NCBI RefSeq assembly: GCF_963664555.1
Contig: NZ_OY761461.1
Coordinates: forward strand, 4,505,769-4,569,768
Direction of reading: 5' to 3'
Source of the DNA: Labilibaculum sp.
GTDB lineage: Bacteria > Bacteroidota > Bacteroidia > Bacteroidales > Marinifilaceae
Length of the DNA: 64,000 bases
Every line of letters starts with the position of its first letter. Position 1 is the stretch's first letter. Position numbers and translations under genes: made by a program. A model generated the notes under the pieces. The model saw nothing but the letters and a program-made list of their open reading frames with translations. It did no database searches and was not told the origin of the DNA. Shown here piece by piece: positions 1 to 8,931 of this stretch.

Positions 1-762
1 AAGAAATATGAGATGATTGGGACTTCCCAGGTACTGGAATCAGTTAATAGTATGATTGACAAGGTTGCTCCAACCGATGCTCGGGTTCTGATTACCGGTC
101 CAAACGGAACGGGAAAAGAATTGGTTGCTCATCGTATCCATGAACAAAGTAACCGTTCGAAATGTCCGTTTATTGAAGTAAACTGTGCTGCTATTCCTTC
201 AGAATTAATAGAAAGTGAACTTTTCGGTCACGAAAAAGGATCATTTACTTCGGCAATCAAGCAACGCAAAGGAAAATTTGAACTTGCCGACGGCGGCACT
301 CTTTTTTTAGATGAAATTGGTGACATGAGTTTATCTGCACAAGCAAAAGTTTTGCGTGCTTTACAGGAAAACAGAATTACCCGAGTAGGCGGAGATAAAG
401 AAATAAAAGTAAACGTTAGAGTTATTGCTGCCACAAATAAAAATTTAGCCGCAGAAATTGAAAACAATAATTTTCGGGAAGATTTGTATCATCGATTGAG
501 TGTTATCTTGATATCGGTGCCTCCTTTAAACGATAGAACTGAAGATATTCCGCTGCTGGCAAATCATTTTATTGAGACGATCTGCGACGAAATGGGTGTG
601 CCGCAAAAAAGTATTGATGATGAAGCAATCAGCGAATTGCAAAAAATAAACTATACAGGAAACATACGTGAATTCAGAAATATTATTGAACGATTGATCA
701 TTCTAGGCCAAGATAGAATTTCGGTGGAGGATGTAAAATCCTATACCAAATCTTCCAACTGA
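1..762 (+). CDS. Sigma-54-type AAA+ response regulator, 3' part
   Basis: The frame is open from base 1, so the gene starts before the window; only the AAA+ domain and the tail are visible. Seen: Walker A GPNGTGKE, Walker B-like LFLDEIGD, an arginine-finger region (FREDLYHRL) and the R-finger/sensor II segment ending NIREFRNIIERL. This is the sigma-54 activator ATPase family. Two oddities: the sigma-54-contacting GAFTGA loop reads GSFTSA, and the protein stops soon after the AAA+ C-terminal subdomain, leaving no room for a Fis-type helix-turn-helix. It lies 2 bp upstream of aspA and 1.5 kb upstream of hydF in one orientation, so it is probably cotranscribed with them. It may regulate hydrogenase maturation, or be an NtrX-like regulator that acts without binding DNA. 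A receiver domain upstream is likely but unseen. Confidence 0.85.
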   Translation, partial: KKYEMIGTSQVLESVNSMIDKVAPTDARVLITGPNGTGKELVAHRIHEQSNRSKCPFIEVNCAAIPSELIESELFGHEKGSFTSAIKQRKGKFELADGGTLFLDEIGDMSLSAQAKVLRALQENRITRVGGDKEIKVNVRVIAATNKNLAAEIENNNFREDLYHRLSVILISVPPLNDRTEDIPLLANHFIETICDEMGVPQKSIDDEAISELQKINYTGNIREFRNIIERLIILGQDRISVEDVKSYTKSSN

Positions 763-764
763 TC

Positions 765-2210
765 ATGAGAACCGAATCTGATTTTATAGGACAAAGGGAA
801 ATTCCAAAAGATGCTCTTTGGGGAATTCATTCTCTTCGGGCCAAAGAAAATTTCCCAGATCAAACTGCCTTTCATAAAGAGTGGTTTATGGCAATTGGTA
901 TTGTAAAGCAAGCTTGTTACAAAACTTATTCAAACTTTTTAAAGGCTATACAAGACAAATTTCCGAATGAAAAATTTCCTTTTCAATTGATCGAATCCAA
1001 CTTAATTGAAGAATTGGAAAAGGTTTCTGCTGAAATAAATGCAGGAAAACATTTTGAACATTTTATAGTCCCTGCAATTCAGGGCGGTGCCGGCACAAGC
1101 ATCAACATGAATGTAAATGAAATAATTTCCAACCGGACTCTTGTAAAAACAGGAAAATCTGCAGGTTCATACCATGATATCGATCCTTTCGAACACGCCA
1201 ACGTATTTCAGTCCACAAATGATGTTATTCCCACTTCTTTAAAAGTAGCATGTATTCGTCTCTTACAGGAATTGGAAGAATCGATCAACACTCTTCGTAT
1301 GGAAGTGGAAAAGACTGAAAGCAAACACCGAAATGTATTGCGCCAGGCTTATACTCAAATGCAAGCGGCTGTTCCATCCTCTTACGATAAATTATTCAGT
1401 ACCTATAACAATGCTCTTTCGAGAGATTGGTGGAGAGTTTCGAAATGTTTCGAACGAATTAAAGAAGTTAATTTAGGTGGTGGAGCCATTGGAACAGGCC
1501 TGTCAATTCCACGATTTTTTATTATGGAAGTGGTTCCGAATCTTCAAAAATTAACCGGTTTACCCATAACACGGTCAGAGAATTTATCTGATGCGACCGC
1601 CAATCAGGATACTTTTGTTGAGGTTCATGCAACTCTAAAAGCTCATGCTGTAAATTTGGAGAAAATGGTTTCCGATCTCCGTTTACTGGGATCTGATTTA
1701 TTTGTGAACCGGGAAGTATATTTACCACAAAAACAGGTCGGGAGTTCAATTATGCCAGGGAAAATAAATCCGGTAATTCCTGAATTTGTGATCAGTGTTG
1801 CCCATAAAATTTACGCTAATGACCTGATGATTAGCAATCTCTCCGGACAAGGCTGCCTGGAATTAAATGCTTATTTACCTTCCATTGGTCATGCTTTACT
1901 CGACAGCATAAAACTACTGATTGCAGCCAACAACAGTTTGGTCAGAAATTTATTCCGGGAATTGGAAATAAAAACAAATCCTATTGAAGAAAGTATCCTG
2001 AAAAATCCATCTGTTGCAACTGCATTATCGCCATATATTGGATATCATCAGGCTGCCAAGCTTGCCAAAGAAATGAAAACCAAACAAATATCAATTCGTG
2101 AAGCAAATATCAATTTAAATTTAATGGCAGAAAACTTACTAGATAAACTAATAGTACCGGAAGAACTGCTGAAAATGGGCTTTCAAATTAGAGAAACTTT
2201 GAATAGATAA
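765..2210 (+). CDS. aspA: Aspartate ammonia-lyase (fumarase/aspartase superfamily)
   Basis: Converts L-aspartate to fumarate plus ammonia in the cytosol. At 481 residues it has the full family length. Visible: the N-terminal DFIGQREIPKDALWGIHS, the middle STNDVIPTS segment and the superfamily signature GSSIMPGKINPV near residue 330 that carries the catalytic-loop serines. ATG follows the preceding stop by 2 bp and hydF begins 8 bp after this stop, so the three form one transcription unit. In several Bacteroidota and Firmicutes an aspartase sits among the hydE/hydG/hydF maturases. Ammonia supply for the azadithiolate bridge of the H-cluster is an attractive but unproven reason. Fumarate supply for anaerobic respiration is the ordinary alternative. 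Confidence 0.9.
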   Translation: MRTESDFIGQREIPKDALWGIHSLRAKENFPDQTAFHKEWFMAIGIVKQACYKTYSNFLKAIQDKFPNEKFPFQLIESNLIEELEKVSAEINAGKHFEHFIVPAIQGGAGTSINMNVNEIISNRTLVKTGKSAGSYHDIDPFEHANVFQSTNDVIPTSLKVACIRLLQELEESINTLRMEVEKTESKHRNVLRQAYTQMQAAVPSSYDKLFSTYNNALSRDWWRVSKCFERIKEVNLGGGAIGTGLSIPRFFIMEVVPNLQKLTGLPITRSENLSDATANQDTFVEVHATLKAHAVNLEKMVSDLRLLGSDLFVNREVYLPQKQVGSSIMPGKINPVIPEFVISVAHKIYANDLMISNLSGQGCLELNAYLPSIGHALLDSIKLLIAANNSLVRNLFRELEIKTNPIEESILKNPSVATALSPYIGYHQAAKLAKEMKTKQISIREANINLNLMAENLLDKLIVPEELLKMGFQIRETLNR

Positions 2211-2218
2211 CTGAAACA

Positions 2219-3439
2219 ATGGGAAGAGAAAGACGTCCTCATATTGGAATTTTTGGAAGAAGAAACAATGGGAAAAGCACTCTCATCAATTTTCTGGCCG
2301 GACAAGATATTGCAATTGTTTCGGATGTTGCAGGGACAACAACTGATCCGGTAAAAAAATCTTTTGAAATTACGGGATTTGGCCCTGTTATTCTAATTGA
2401 CACGGCGGGAATTGATGATACCGGTGAGTTGGGTGAAAAACGGATTACAAAAACCAATCAGATCATAAAAATAATAGATCTTGCTGTTCTTGTAATCACT
2501 CAGAATACTTTTGGTGATTTTGAATTAGGACTGATTGATAATTTCAACAAACAAAATGTTCCGTTCATTACAGTACACAACAAAGAAGATATTGAGCTTT
2601 TAAATCAGCAAACAACTGATTTACTGAAACAATACGGATCTAAAGACATTCTTCACTTTTCCAATTACAAAGCCAATATCGAACCTATTGTTAAAAGTAT
2701 TAAAATAACAATTCCCGAATCGGCCTATACTACTCCTTCACTTTTGGGAGATTTGATCTCATACGGCGACATCATTCTTTTAATAACTCCAATTGATATT
2801 GAAGCTCCTGAAGGCAGATTGATTTTGCCGCAAGTTCAGGCAATAAGAGATATTTTGGATAATGATGCCGTGTGCATTGTTTTGAAAGAGCGGGAAGTTG
2901 ATGCGTTTTTACGTAAAACCGGAATTAAACCAAAGCTGGTTGTCACCGATAGTCAGGTGTTTTTAAAAGCCGGAGCATCCATTCCTTCTGATATTCCATT
3001 AACTAGTTTCAGTATAATGCTGGCACATTTCAAAGGAAATTTTAATGCTTACCTAAAAGGGACTCCGAAAATTTCAAACCTGGTTGATGGTGATAAGATT
3101 ATACTACTTGAAAGTTGCACTCATCACAGTTCTTGTGATGATATTGGAAGAGTTAAAATTCCCCGATGGATTTCCAACTTTACCGGTAAGAAACTGGAAT
3201 TTGTGGTAATTGCCGGTCTGGATGAAATCCCTGGAAAAATAACAGATTACGCTCTTTTGATTCAATGCGGAGGATGTATGATTACCACAAAACAATTGAG
3301 CAATCGTCTGCAACCTGCCATAGATGCAGGAATACCTGTCACAAATTACGGAATGGCAATTGCCTACGTTCAAGGAATTTACAATCGTGCAGTTGCTCCA
3401 TTTGCCAAAACAAAAAACTCTTCCATCGATTATTTGTAA
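2219..3439 (+). CDS. hydF: [FeFe]-hydrogenase maturation GTPase HydF
   Basis: HydF is the scaffold on which the two-iron subcluster of the H-cluster is assembled before transfer to apo-hydrogenase. Seen: an N-terminal GTPase domain with G1 GRRNNGKST (about residues 14-22), G3 DTAG and G4 NKED, a central dimerisation domain, and a C-terminal Fe-S region with CTHH near residue 300 and CGGC near 350. The histidine often found just before CGGC is glutamine here, a position known to vary. Length 406 residues is normal. hydE, hydG and the hydrogenase itself are not in the window; they probably lie upstream. The stop codon overlaps a hairpin that may end the operon. Confidence 0.93.
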   Translation: MGRERRPHIGIFGRRNNGKSTLINFLAGQDIAIVSDVAGTTTDPVKKSFEITGFGPVILIDTAGIDDTGELGEKRITKTNQIIKIIDLAVLVITQNTFGDFELGLIDNFNKQNVPFITVHNKEDIELLNQQTTDLLKQYGSKDILHFSNYKANIEPIVKSIKITIPESAYTTPSLLGDLISYGDIILLITPIDIEAPEGRLILPQVQAIRDILDNDAVCIVLKEREVDAFLRKTGIKPKLVVTDSQVFLKAGASIPSDIPLTSFSIMLAHFKGNFNAYLKGTPKISNLVDGDKIILLESCTHHSSCDDIGRVKIPRWISNFTGKKLEFVVIAGLDEIPGKITDYALLIQCGGCMITTKQLSNRLQPAIDAGIPVTNYGMAIAYVQGIYNRAVAPFAKTKNSSIDYL

Positions 3440-3444
3440 TCGAT
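3425..3444. terminator. Hairpin at the hydF stop
   Basis: Perfect 8-bp stem (ATCGATTA / TAATCGAT) with a 4-base loop, followed by TATTTT. It overlaps the hydF stop codon and lies between convergent genes, so it could end transcription from either side. Confidence 0.55.
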
Positions 3445-4562
3445 TATTTTACAGAATAGGTCACCCCTCTATCCTTTAAATAATTAAAAATAAATTGGAA
3501 ACACTCCTCATTTCTGCCAATATATTCCGGTGGATTCATGCCTTTACGCAAATATTTTCCTTTCAGTAAGATATTTGCAACAGCTGTACAGGTATAACCA
3601 GTGGTTCTGGCCATAGAAGTAATTTCTGTTTTCACATCAAATTCATCATATAAATCGTAAGTAAATCTTTTATTCAATCCATTTTCAATTCCTTCTACCT
3701 CCACTCTCATTACCGTAAATTCGCGTTCGCCAGGCTTCAACTTCCATTTCGGGAATAACAATTTTGAAGTCAAGTCAATTGGTCTCACTTTCTTCCCTGA
3801 CACCTCAATTTCCTCACTTGAAAAATACCCTGTATCCCTTAACACCCTCAAATATTCAATTGTTCCGGGATAACGCAATGTTTTCTCTATCATATTGGGA
3901 ACCTTTATGGTCTTAATCAAGCTTCGTAGACCATCCGAATTCCATGCTTCCAATGTTCCAATTTTATCAAAATAAACCAATTCAGGATCAGACAAAGCCT
4001 CACGAACTACAAGCTCTCCAGATTAAATATACCGGGCTGGCCTGATATACTCCTCAATTACATCAACAGGTGAAAAAACAGCCCGATATTCCCACGGCCA
4101 TTCTCTTTCCATCGGCAATCCTCCAATCAAACATCTAAATCGCTCTACCTTCATTTTTTCGTTGTGGTAACCAAGAATAATATTTCCCATACCTGGTGCT
4201 ATACCACAGTCGGTAACAATACACACGCCATTGTTCTTTGCCAGAGTATCAAGATCAAACGGATCTTCAGAAAAAAAAGAAATGTCAACCATATTTTTTC
4301 CTGCCTTTATAACTTCCCCAACGGAGAAATATCCCATAAATCCCGGAACAGCACCAATTACCAAATCCGAATCAGCAACTATTCGCCGAATTACACCTTC
4401 CCCTCTCAGGTCTGCAATTTTTTTTCTTATCCTTGGATAACGGGCAAGCTTTCCCAAAGCATTCGCATTCTGATCAACAGCAGTAACCTCATATGAACTG
4501 CTTAGATCGACGGCAATAGCTTTGCCAACCAAACCAGCTCCCAATACAGTAATTTTTTTCAT
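3444..4562 (-). pseudogene. Saccharopine dehydrogenase-like oxidoreductase, broken by in-frame TAA
   Basis: One reading frame of about 371 codons runs leftwards from the ATG at 4562, but a single TAA at 4025-4023 cuts it after residue 179. Nine codons later the same frame continues as the second half. The first half has a Rossmann signature (GAGLVGKAIAVDLS) and the IVTDCGIAPGMGN motif. The second half continues as GELVVREALSDPELV then LEAWNSDGLRSL, typical of lysine/saccharopine dehydrogenase-type proteins. There is no frameshift and no lost sequence: one base change would restore the gene. The substrate cannot be told. A genuine recent nonsense mutation or a sequencing error are both possible. 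If real, the product is a truncated NAD(P)-binding half. Confidence 0.85.
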
Positions 4563-5023
4563 GATTTACAGGATAAAATTATTTGATTTAACACACGAAT
4601 TCTGGATTAAACAAAAAATCCAGACATAATAGCTCCAATAATTAAATGACAAAAAGCAATCTCTTCTGAAAATATTCATATCAATCCCGAACTTAACTGA
4701 TCAAAAACTACAAAAAGAAAATTCCTTGCAAAAACTCTATTATCCAATTCCTACATCACTAAACAATTGCGGATCATTCTAATTTACAAATACTTAACAA
4801 GTAAATAAAAAATAATTCATCAGTTTCTTACTTGTGAAATAATTTATGATTAGAATTAAAATCAAGAATCCTTATCTTTAGTACCAATATTCAATTAAGA
4901 ACACGATCTATTAACCGCGTAAAATAATAAGCATATGAAACGAGCCATGAGAAGACTTTTCCCACACACGAGGATGACTGAGTTGGCGAGTTCCATGTGG
5001 CAATAAAAAACAAATTTAGACAT
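4563..5023. other. Intergenic stretch, nothing firm
   Basis: AT-rich gap between the divergent broken dehydrogenase and the DUF4369-like gene. A TATCTTTA near-match to the Bacteroidota -7 box lies at 4873-4880 without a clear -33 partner. A 23-codon ATG frame at 4935-5006 encodes a basic peptide, with no evidence that it is a gene. Confidence 0.5.
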
Positions 5024-6160
5024 ATGAAAAAAGCAGTAGTTATCTTCATTTTCATCTCAGGTATCGTTTTCAAATCTTATTCACAAAACACAAAATTCAT
5101 TCTGGAAGGGATGATAGGAGGAATTCAGAACGAAACTCTGTTTCTTTATCAGGAAACCGGAGAAAATGTTATTCTTCTTGACTCTGTAATTACAAAAAAC
5201 GGGGAATTTCAGTTTACAGGAAAAACAGATCACGCATTCGCTGCACAACTTGGATTATCTAAAAACAGACGGGCAAAAATTTTCATATCTCCATCCAAAA
5301 TGAATCTATTGGTTCATAAAGATGAGTTTAAACACAATTTCCTGATCAAGAAACTCACGGGATCCGAAGCTCAAAACCGATACGAAGATTTTCAAAATAA
5401 ACTGCAGAAAAATAATCAGCAAAAATTAAAAATAGCCAATGATCTTGAATTACCGGAAGTAAATTCAGATTCAATTAAAAAGAAAATGCTGCTTGCGGAA
5501 TACAAAAGACTGAACAAATTCAAAAAAGAATATTTTCACAATTATGCATCTTCTCCAGTTGTGTCTTACTTAATTTTTCAGGAATATTTTGGCGCCAAAT
5601 GCAGTTTAGACGATGTGAAAATCTACTTGAAAACTCTTAACATAGCCAACCCAAACGGAATTTATGTGCAGAATTTAAACAAACGTGTTGAAACAATTGA
5701 ACAAATTTTCACCAGAAACGAATTCCCTGACCTTAGCTCCATTACACTTAAAGGGCAAGAATACAATTTTACAGACCGAAAAGCCCAGTATTACTTATTT
5801 TATATCTGGAGAGCCTGGACTACGGATAAAAATGAGCCATATTATCAAGCTTTGGATCAATTGCAGATCAGTTGTAAAGAAAATGGCATTGAACTGGTAA
5901 GTCTCATTCGGAATTCATCCTACAACCTGCTTCCTGTTCAAGGGACAAAAGAATGGAAACAGTGGCGGCCCGTTATTGACTCCTCGCATGAATATATCGA
6001 AATAGAGAGCATAGACAACAGCGTTGACCTTATCAAGTATCTGGATCGCCAGTTTCATGCATTTTTAGTCAATCAAGAAGGTAAAATACTTTATCATCAA
6101 AATACTTTCGACAACGACTTACTAATATCACAGTTTGCAAAGTTTGTTTCAAAACCGTAA
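5024..6160 (+). CDS. Exported DUF4369/thioredoxin-like protein without active-site cysteines
   Basis: Predicted periplasmic protein of 378 residues. The ATG at 5024 is preferred over an upstream GTG because a signal peptide (KKAVVIFIFISGIVFKSYSQ) begins there. Residues 25-110 resemble the DUF4369 beta-domain found at the N-terminus of many Bacteroidota TlpA-type proteins (GEFQFTGKTDHAF). A lysine-rich helical middle follows. The C-terminal 120 residues have the spacing of a thioredoxin fold (YYLFYIWRAWTT, then FLVNQEGKILYHQ), but there is no CxxC where TlpA proteins carry one. Catalytic redox activity is therefore unlikely; a structural or binding role is possible. It stands alone between gaps. 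Confidence 0.7.
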   Translation: MKKAVVIFIFISGIVFKSYSQNTKFILEGMIGGIQNETLFLYQETGENVILLDSVITKNGEFQFTGKTDHAFAAQLGLSKNRRAKIFISPSKMNLLVHKDEFKHNFLIKKLTGSEAQNRYEDFQNKLQKNNQQKLKIANDLELPEVNSDSIKKKMLLAEYKRLNKFKKEYFHNYASSPVVSYLIFQEYFGAKCSLDDVKIYLKTLNIANPNGIYVQNLNKRVETIEQIFTRNEFPDLSSITLKGQEYNFTDRKAQYYLFYIWRAWTTDKNEPYYQALDQLQISCKENGIELVSLIRNSSYNLLPVQGTKEWKQWRPVIDSSHEYIEIESIDNSVDLIKYLDRQFHAFLVNQEGKILYHQNTFDNDLLISQFAKFVSKP

Positions 6161-6424
6161 AGAGTTTATTTTGGTTCTGATTAACTACATTTATCTACTA
6201 CTTAACAACAGAAATAAACCAAAATACTATACACGAAAATTTGCTGAAATTGGAAAGAAGGGCAAACATCTCCTTAATTTTATAATCCCGACTATAGAAC
6301 AAATAACTGTTTGGATTAATTCAGTTATAAAGCTGTGGGAAAGGAGGAATCTAAATGATTTACTGATTTCGAAGACATGGAAAATGCTCTTTGCAAATTC
6401 GCACAAAGAAATAAAGATTAAACA

Positions 6425-7225
6425 ATGGACAATTTCATTAAAGTTACTGATGATTTAGGAAGAGAAGTAAATATTCCTTTCCCTCCCAAAAGAATTATTT
6501 CTGCGGTTCCATCCACAACCGAATTTCTATTTGATTTGGGATTAGGAGATCGTGTTATTTCCAAAACAAAATTTTGCAAATATCCCAAAGATAAGATCGC
6601 AAAACTCCCAAATATTGGAGGAACAAAAGATTTATACTTTGATAAGATTGATTTACTGGATCCGGATTTAATATTTGCTAATGAAGAAGAAAACAGTAAG
6701 AATCAGATTGAAGCCTTAATGGACAAATTTACAGTTTATGTATGCAAAGTCCGCAATTACGATCAAGCCCTTCAAAACATTCTGAATACCGGTAAAATTG
6801 TAGGTGCCGAACCCAAGGCATTTGAAATTGCCAATCATATTCATGCCATTTTCTCGCAGTTGCCGATCAAGCAAAATTCGCAAAGGGTACTTTATCTGAT
6901 TTGGAAAGATCCATATATGGCAGTTGGAAAAGAAACATTTATTAATTCGATGATTAATAAATGTGGATTTAAAAACGCAATTGAAGATGACAATTCAAGA
7001 TATCCGCAACTAACTGATGAAGAAATTCAGACACTTAATCCTGATCTAATTTTTTTATCATCGGAACCATTTCCTTTTACCCAAAAACACATACCCGAAA
7101 TCCAGAACTTATTACCAAATGCACAAATAGAACTGGTTGATGGTGAAATGTTTTCCTGGTTTGAATCTCATCTGCTTAAAGCAGGAAAGTATTTTAAGGA
7201 TTTACTACAAAAAATAAACTCTTAA
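6425..7225 (+). CDS. BtuF-like helical substrate-binding protein without signal peptide
   Basis: Belongs to the TroA/BtuF fold of ABC-transporter binding proteins for cobalamin, haem or iron-siderophores. Seen: KRIISAVPSTTEFLFDLGLGDRV near residue 20, the PNIGGTKDLYFDKIDLLDPDLIF strand-helix-strand and a long linking helix around residue 130, ending with a second lobe (LNPDLIFLSSEPFPF). At 266 residues it has family length after removal of a leader, yet it starts MDNFIKVTDDLGREV with no signal peptide or lipobox. No permease or ATPase gene adjoins. It may be cytoplasmic, or the start may be mis-set, although the upstream sequence offers no leader in frame. Confidence 0.75.
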   Translation: MDNFIKVTDDLGREVNIPFPPKRIISAVPSTTEFLFDLGLGDRVISKTKFCKYPKDKIAKLPNIGGTKDLYFDKIDLLDPDLIFANEEENSKNQIEALMDKFTVYVCKVRNYDQALQNILNTGKIVGAEPKAFEIANHIHAIFSQLPIKQNSQRVLYLIWKDPYMAVGKETFINSMINKCGFKNAIEDDNSRYPQLTDEEIQTLNPDLIFLSSEPFPFTQKHIPEIQNLLPNAQIELVDGEMFSWFESHLLKAGKYFKDLLQKINS

Positions 7226-7256
7226 CCAAAGCAAAAATCATTACGATAATTCTTAC

Positions 7257-7264
7257 TATTTTTG
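7257..7264 (+). promoter_or_regulatory. Candidate -7 box (TAnnTTTG) upstream of coaD
   Basis: TATTTTTG lies 22 bp before the coaD ATG and matches the Bacteroidota -7 consensus. No TTTG -33 box is found at the usual 19-21 bp spacing, so support is weak. Confidence 0.3.
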
Positions 7265-7286
7265 TTTAGCACTTAAAATCTATTTA

Positions 7287-7766
7287 ATGAAACACACTGC
7301 CATATTCCCGGGTTCATTCGACCCTTTTACCGTAGGTCATGAATCAATTGTGACTAGAGCATTGCCTTTATTTGATAAAATTATTATATGTATCGGATAC
7401 AATTCAGAAAAAAAACAATTTTTCCCTATCGAAAAGCGAATACAATGGATAAAAGAGGCATTTGAGAACAATCCAAAGATTGAGGTAGAAACATTTAGCG
7501 GATTAACAGTCGAATATTGTCAATCTAAAAATGCTAAATATATACTTCGCGGACTTAGAACTGCCGCCGATTTTGAATACGAAAGAGCCATTGCTCAAAT
7601 CAATAAAAAAATGGTTTACGAATTGGAATCCATATTTCTGTTAACAACTCCTGAGCACACACCTATTACTTCTACCATTGTAAGAGATATCATCCGCCAC
7701 GGTGGAAATGCCTTGCAATTTTTACCCAAAGTGAAAGATCCTGAAGCCTATAAATACAAATACTAA
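7287..7766 (+). CDS. coaD: Phosphopantetheine adenylyltransferase
   Basis: Catalyses ATP plus 4'-phosphopantetheine to dephospho-CoA, the penultimate step of CoA synthesis. 159 residues, the usual length. Seen: the nucleotidyltransferase signature GSFDPFTVGH at residues 9-18, the ILRGLRTAADFEYERAIAQ segment near 88-106 that lines the substrate site, and the second phosphate-binding motif TSTIVRDI near 130. Start ATG gives the canonical KHTAIFPGSFDP opening. It ends 4 bp before the next gene, so the pair is probably cotranscribed. Confidence 0.96.
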   Translation: MKHTAIFPGSFDPFTVGHESIVTRALPLFDKIIICIGYNSEKKQFFPIEKRIQWIKEAFENNPKIEVETFSGLTVEYCQSKNAKYILRGLRTAADFEYERAIAQINKKMVYELESIFLLTTPEHTPITSTIVRDIIRHGGNALQFLPKVKDPEAYKYKY

Positions 7767-7770
7767 CCTT

Positions 7771-8907
7771 ATGTCTAAGCTCGTAAAGATACTTGTCATT
7801 ATTTCGGTTCTTGCTGGTGCATGGATGCTTATTGCTCCAAATTACCTTAGAACAAGTCTTATTTATTGGTATGCCAATATTGATGACTATACCATCTTTG
7901 AAAATAAAGAAGTATCGGCTGAAAATGGTGAAGACTGGTTGGAAGATGCAGAATATAACGAATACATCCTTGATCCGGCAGATCGGAATTATCTTGAAGA
8001 CCATGAAACCGTTGCTTTTTTGGTTATTCAAAACGGCACCGTTCTATATGAAGAATATTGGGATGATTACGGAACAGAATCATTTTCCAATTTATTTTCC
8101 GCTACAAAAAGTATCGTTAGTTTACTAATTGGTATTGCTATCGATCAAGGGAAAATTAATTCCATAAATGATCCTATTGGTAAATATCTTAAAGAGTTTT
8201 CGAAAGATGAACGTGGCGATATAACTATCAAAAATCTGCTTACCATGAGCTCAGGATTGGATTGGAACGAAGCCTACAGCAGTCCAACATCAATTACCAC
8301 AAAAGCATACTATGGCAAAAACCTAAGAGAAGTTTCTACCAGTCAGCAACTGGTTGAAAAACCCGGGGTTCATTTCAGATATCAAAGCGGAAATACCCAA
8401 CTTTTATCGTTCATTATAGAGGAAGCTACCGGTGAAACCATTTCAAAATATGCTGAACGCATGCTTTGGAAACCAATGCAGGCAACGCAGCCTGCATTAT
8501 GGAGCCTGGATAAAAAAGAAGGAGATGAAAAAGCATTTTGCTGCTTCAACACCAACGCCAGAGATGCTGCCCGTTTCGGACAACTGGTTTTGAATAAAGG
8601 AAAATGGAATGGTGTACAATTGGTATCGGAAGAATATATTACGGAAGCAACCAAAGCTGCTTCATATCTCTTAAATGAAGAAAAAACAGAGCCATTAAAT
8701 TTCTATGGATTTCAATATTGGATTCTTCCTTATTCAAAGATGAATATTCCCTACATGAGAGGGCATCGAGGTCAGTACATTTATAGTATTGCTGAAAAAA
8801 ATGCAGTTGTTGTTCGTTTAGGAAAGCAAAAGGATAAGATTAGACAAGACCAGATTACTTTAGATATTCCAAAGTACGTCGACATTGCCCTTAAGATAAT
8901 CAAGTAA
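7771..8907 (+). CDS. Membrane-anchored serine hydrolase, class C beta-lactamase fold
   Basis: A 378-residue protein with an N-terminal membrane anchor or uncleaved signal (residues 4-28). Its catalytic domain belongs to the beta-lactamase/penicillin-binding-protein-like serine hydrolases (pfam Beta-lactamase). Seen: SxxK as SATKS near residue 111, the loop LLTMSSGLDWNE typical of these hydrolases, a Y-x-S/G-N element (YQSGN) near 205, and HRGQYIYS near 330 in place of the KTG box. The active-site face should be periplasmic. Real substrates could be peptides, esters or short acyl compounds; antibiotic resistance should not be assumed. It lies 4 bp behind coaD. Confidence 0.85.
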   Translation: MSKLVKILVIISVLAGAWMLIAPNYLRTSLIYWYANIDDYTIFENKEVSAENGEDWLEDAEYNEYILDPADRNYLEDHETVAFLVIQNGTVLYEEYWDDYGTESFSNLFSATKSIVSLLIGIAIDQGKINSINDPIGKYLKEFSKDERGDITIKNLLTMSSGLDWNEAYSSPTSITTKAYYGKNLREVSTSQQLVEKPGVHFRYQSGNTQLLSFIIEEATGETISKYAERMLWKPMQATQPALWSLDKKEGDEKAFCCFNTNARDAARFGQLVLNKGKWNGVQLVSEEYITEATKAASYLLNEEKTEPLNFYGFQYWILPYSKMNIPYMRGHRGQYIYSIAEKNAVVVRLGKQKDKIRQDQITLDIPKYVDIALKIIK

Positions 8908-8931
8908 AACCATCACAAAGCATTTGCCCCA

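Noticed and set aside
4935..5006. 23-codon ORF before the DUF4369-like gene
   Set aside because: Plausible start and stop but a random-looking basic peptide with no conservation evidence.
6135..6458. Plus-strand frame of about 107 codons overlapping two genes
   Set aside because: It spans the end of one gene, an AT-rich gap and the start of the next in another frame; composition is that of AT-rich noncoding DNA.
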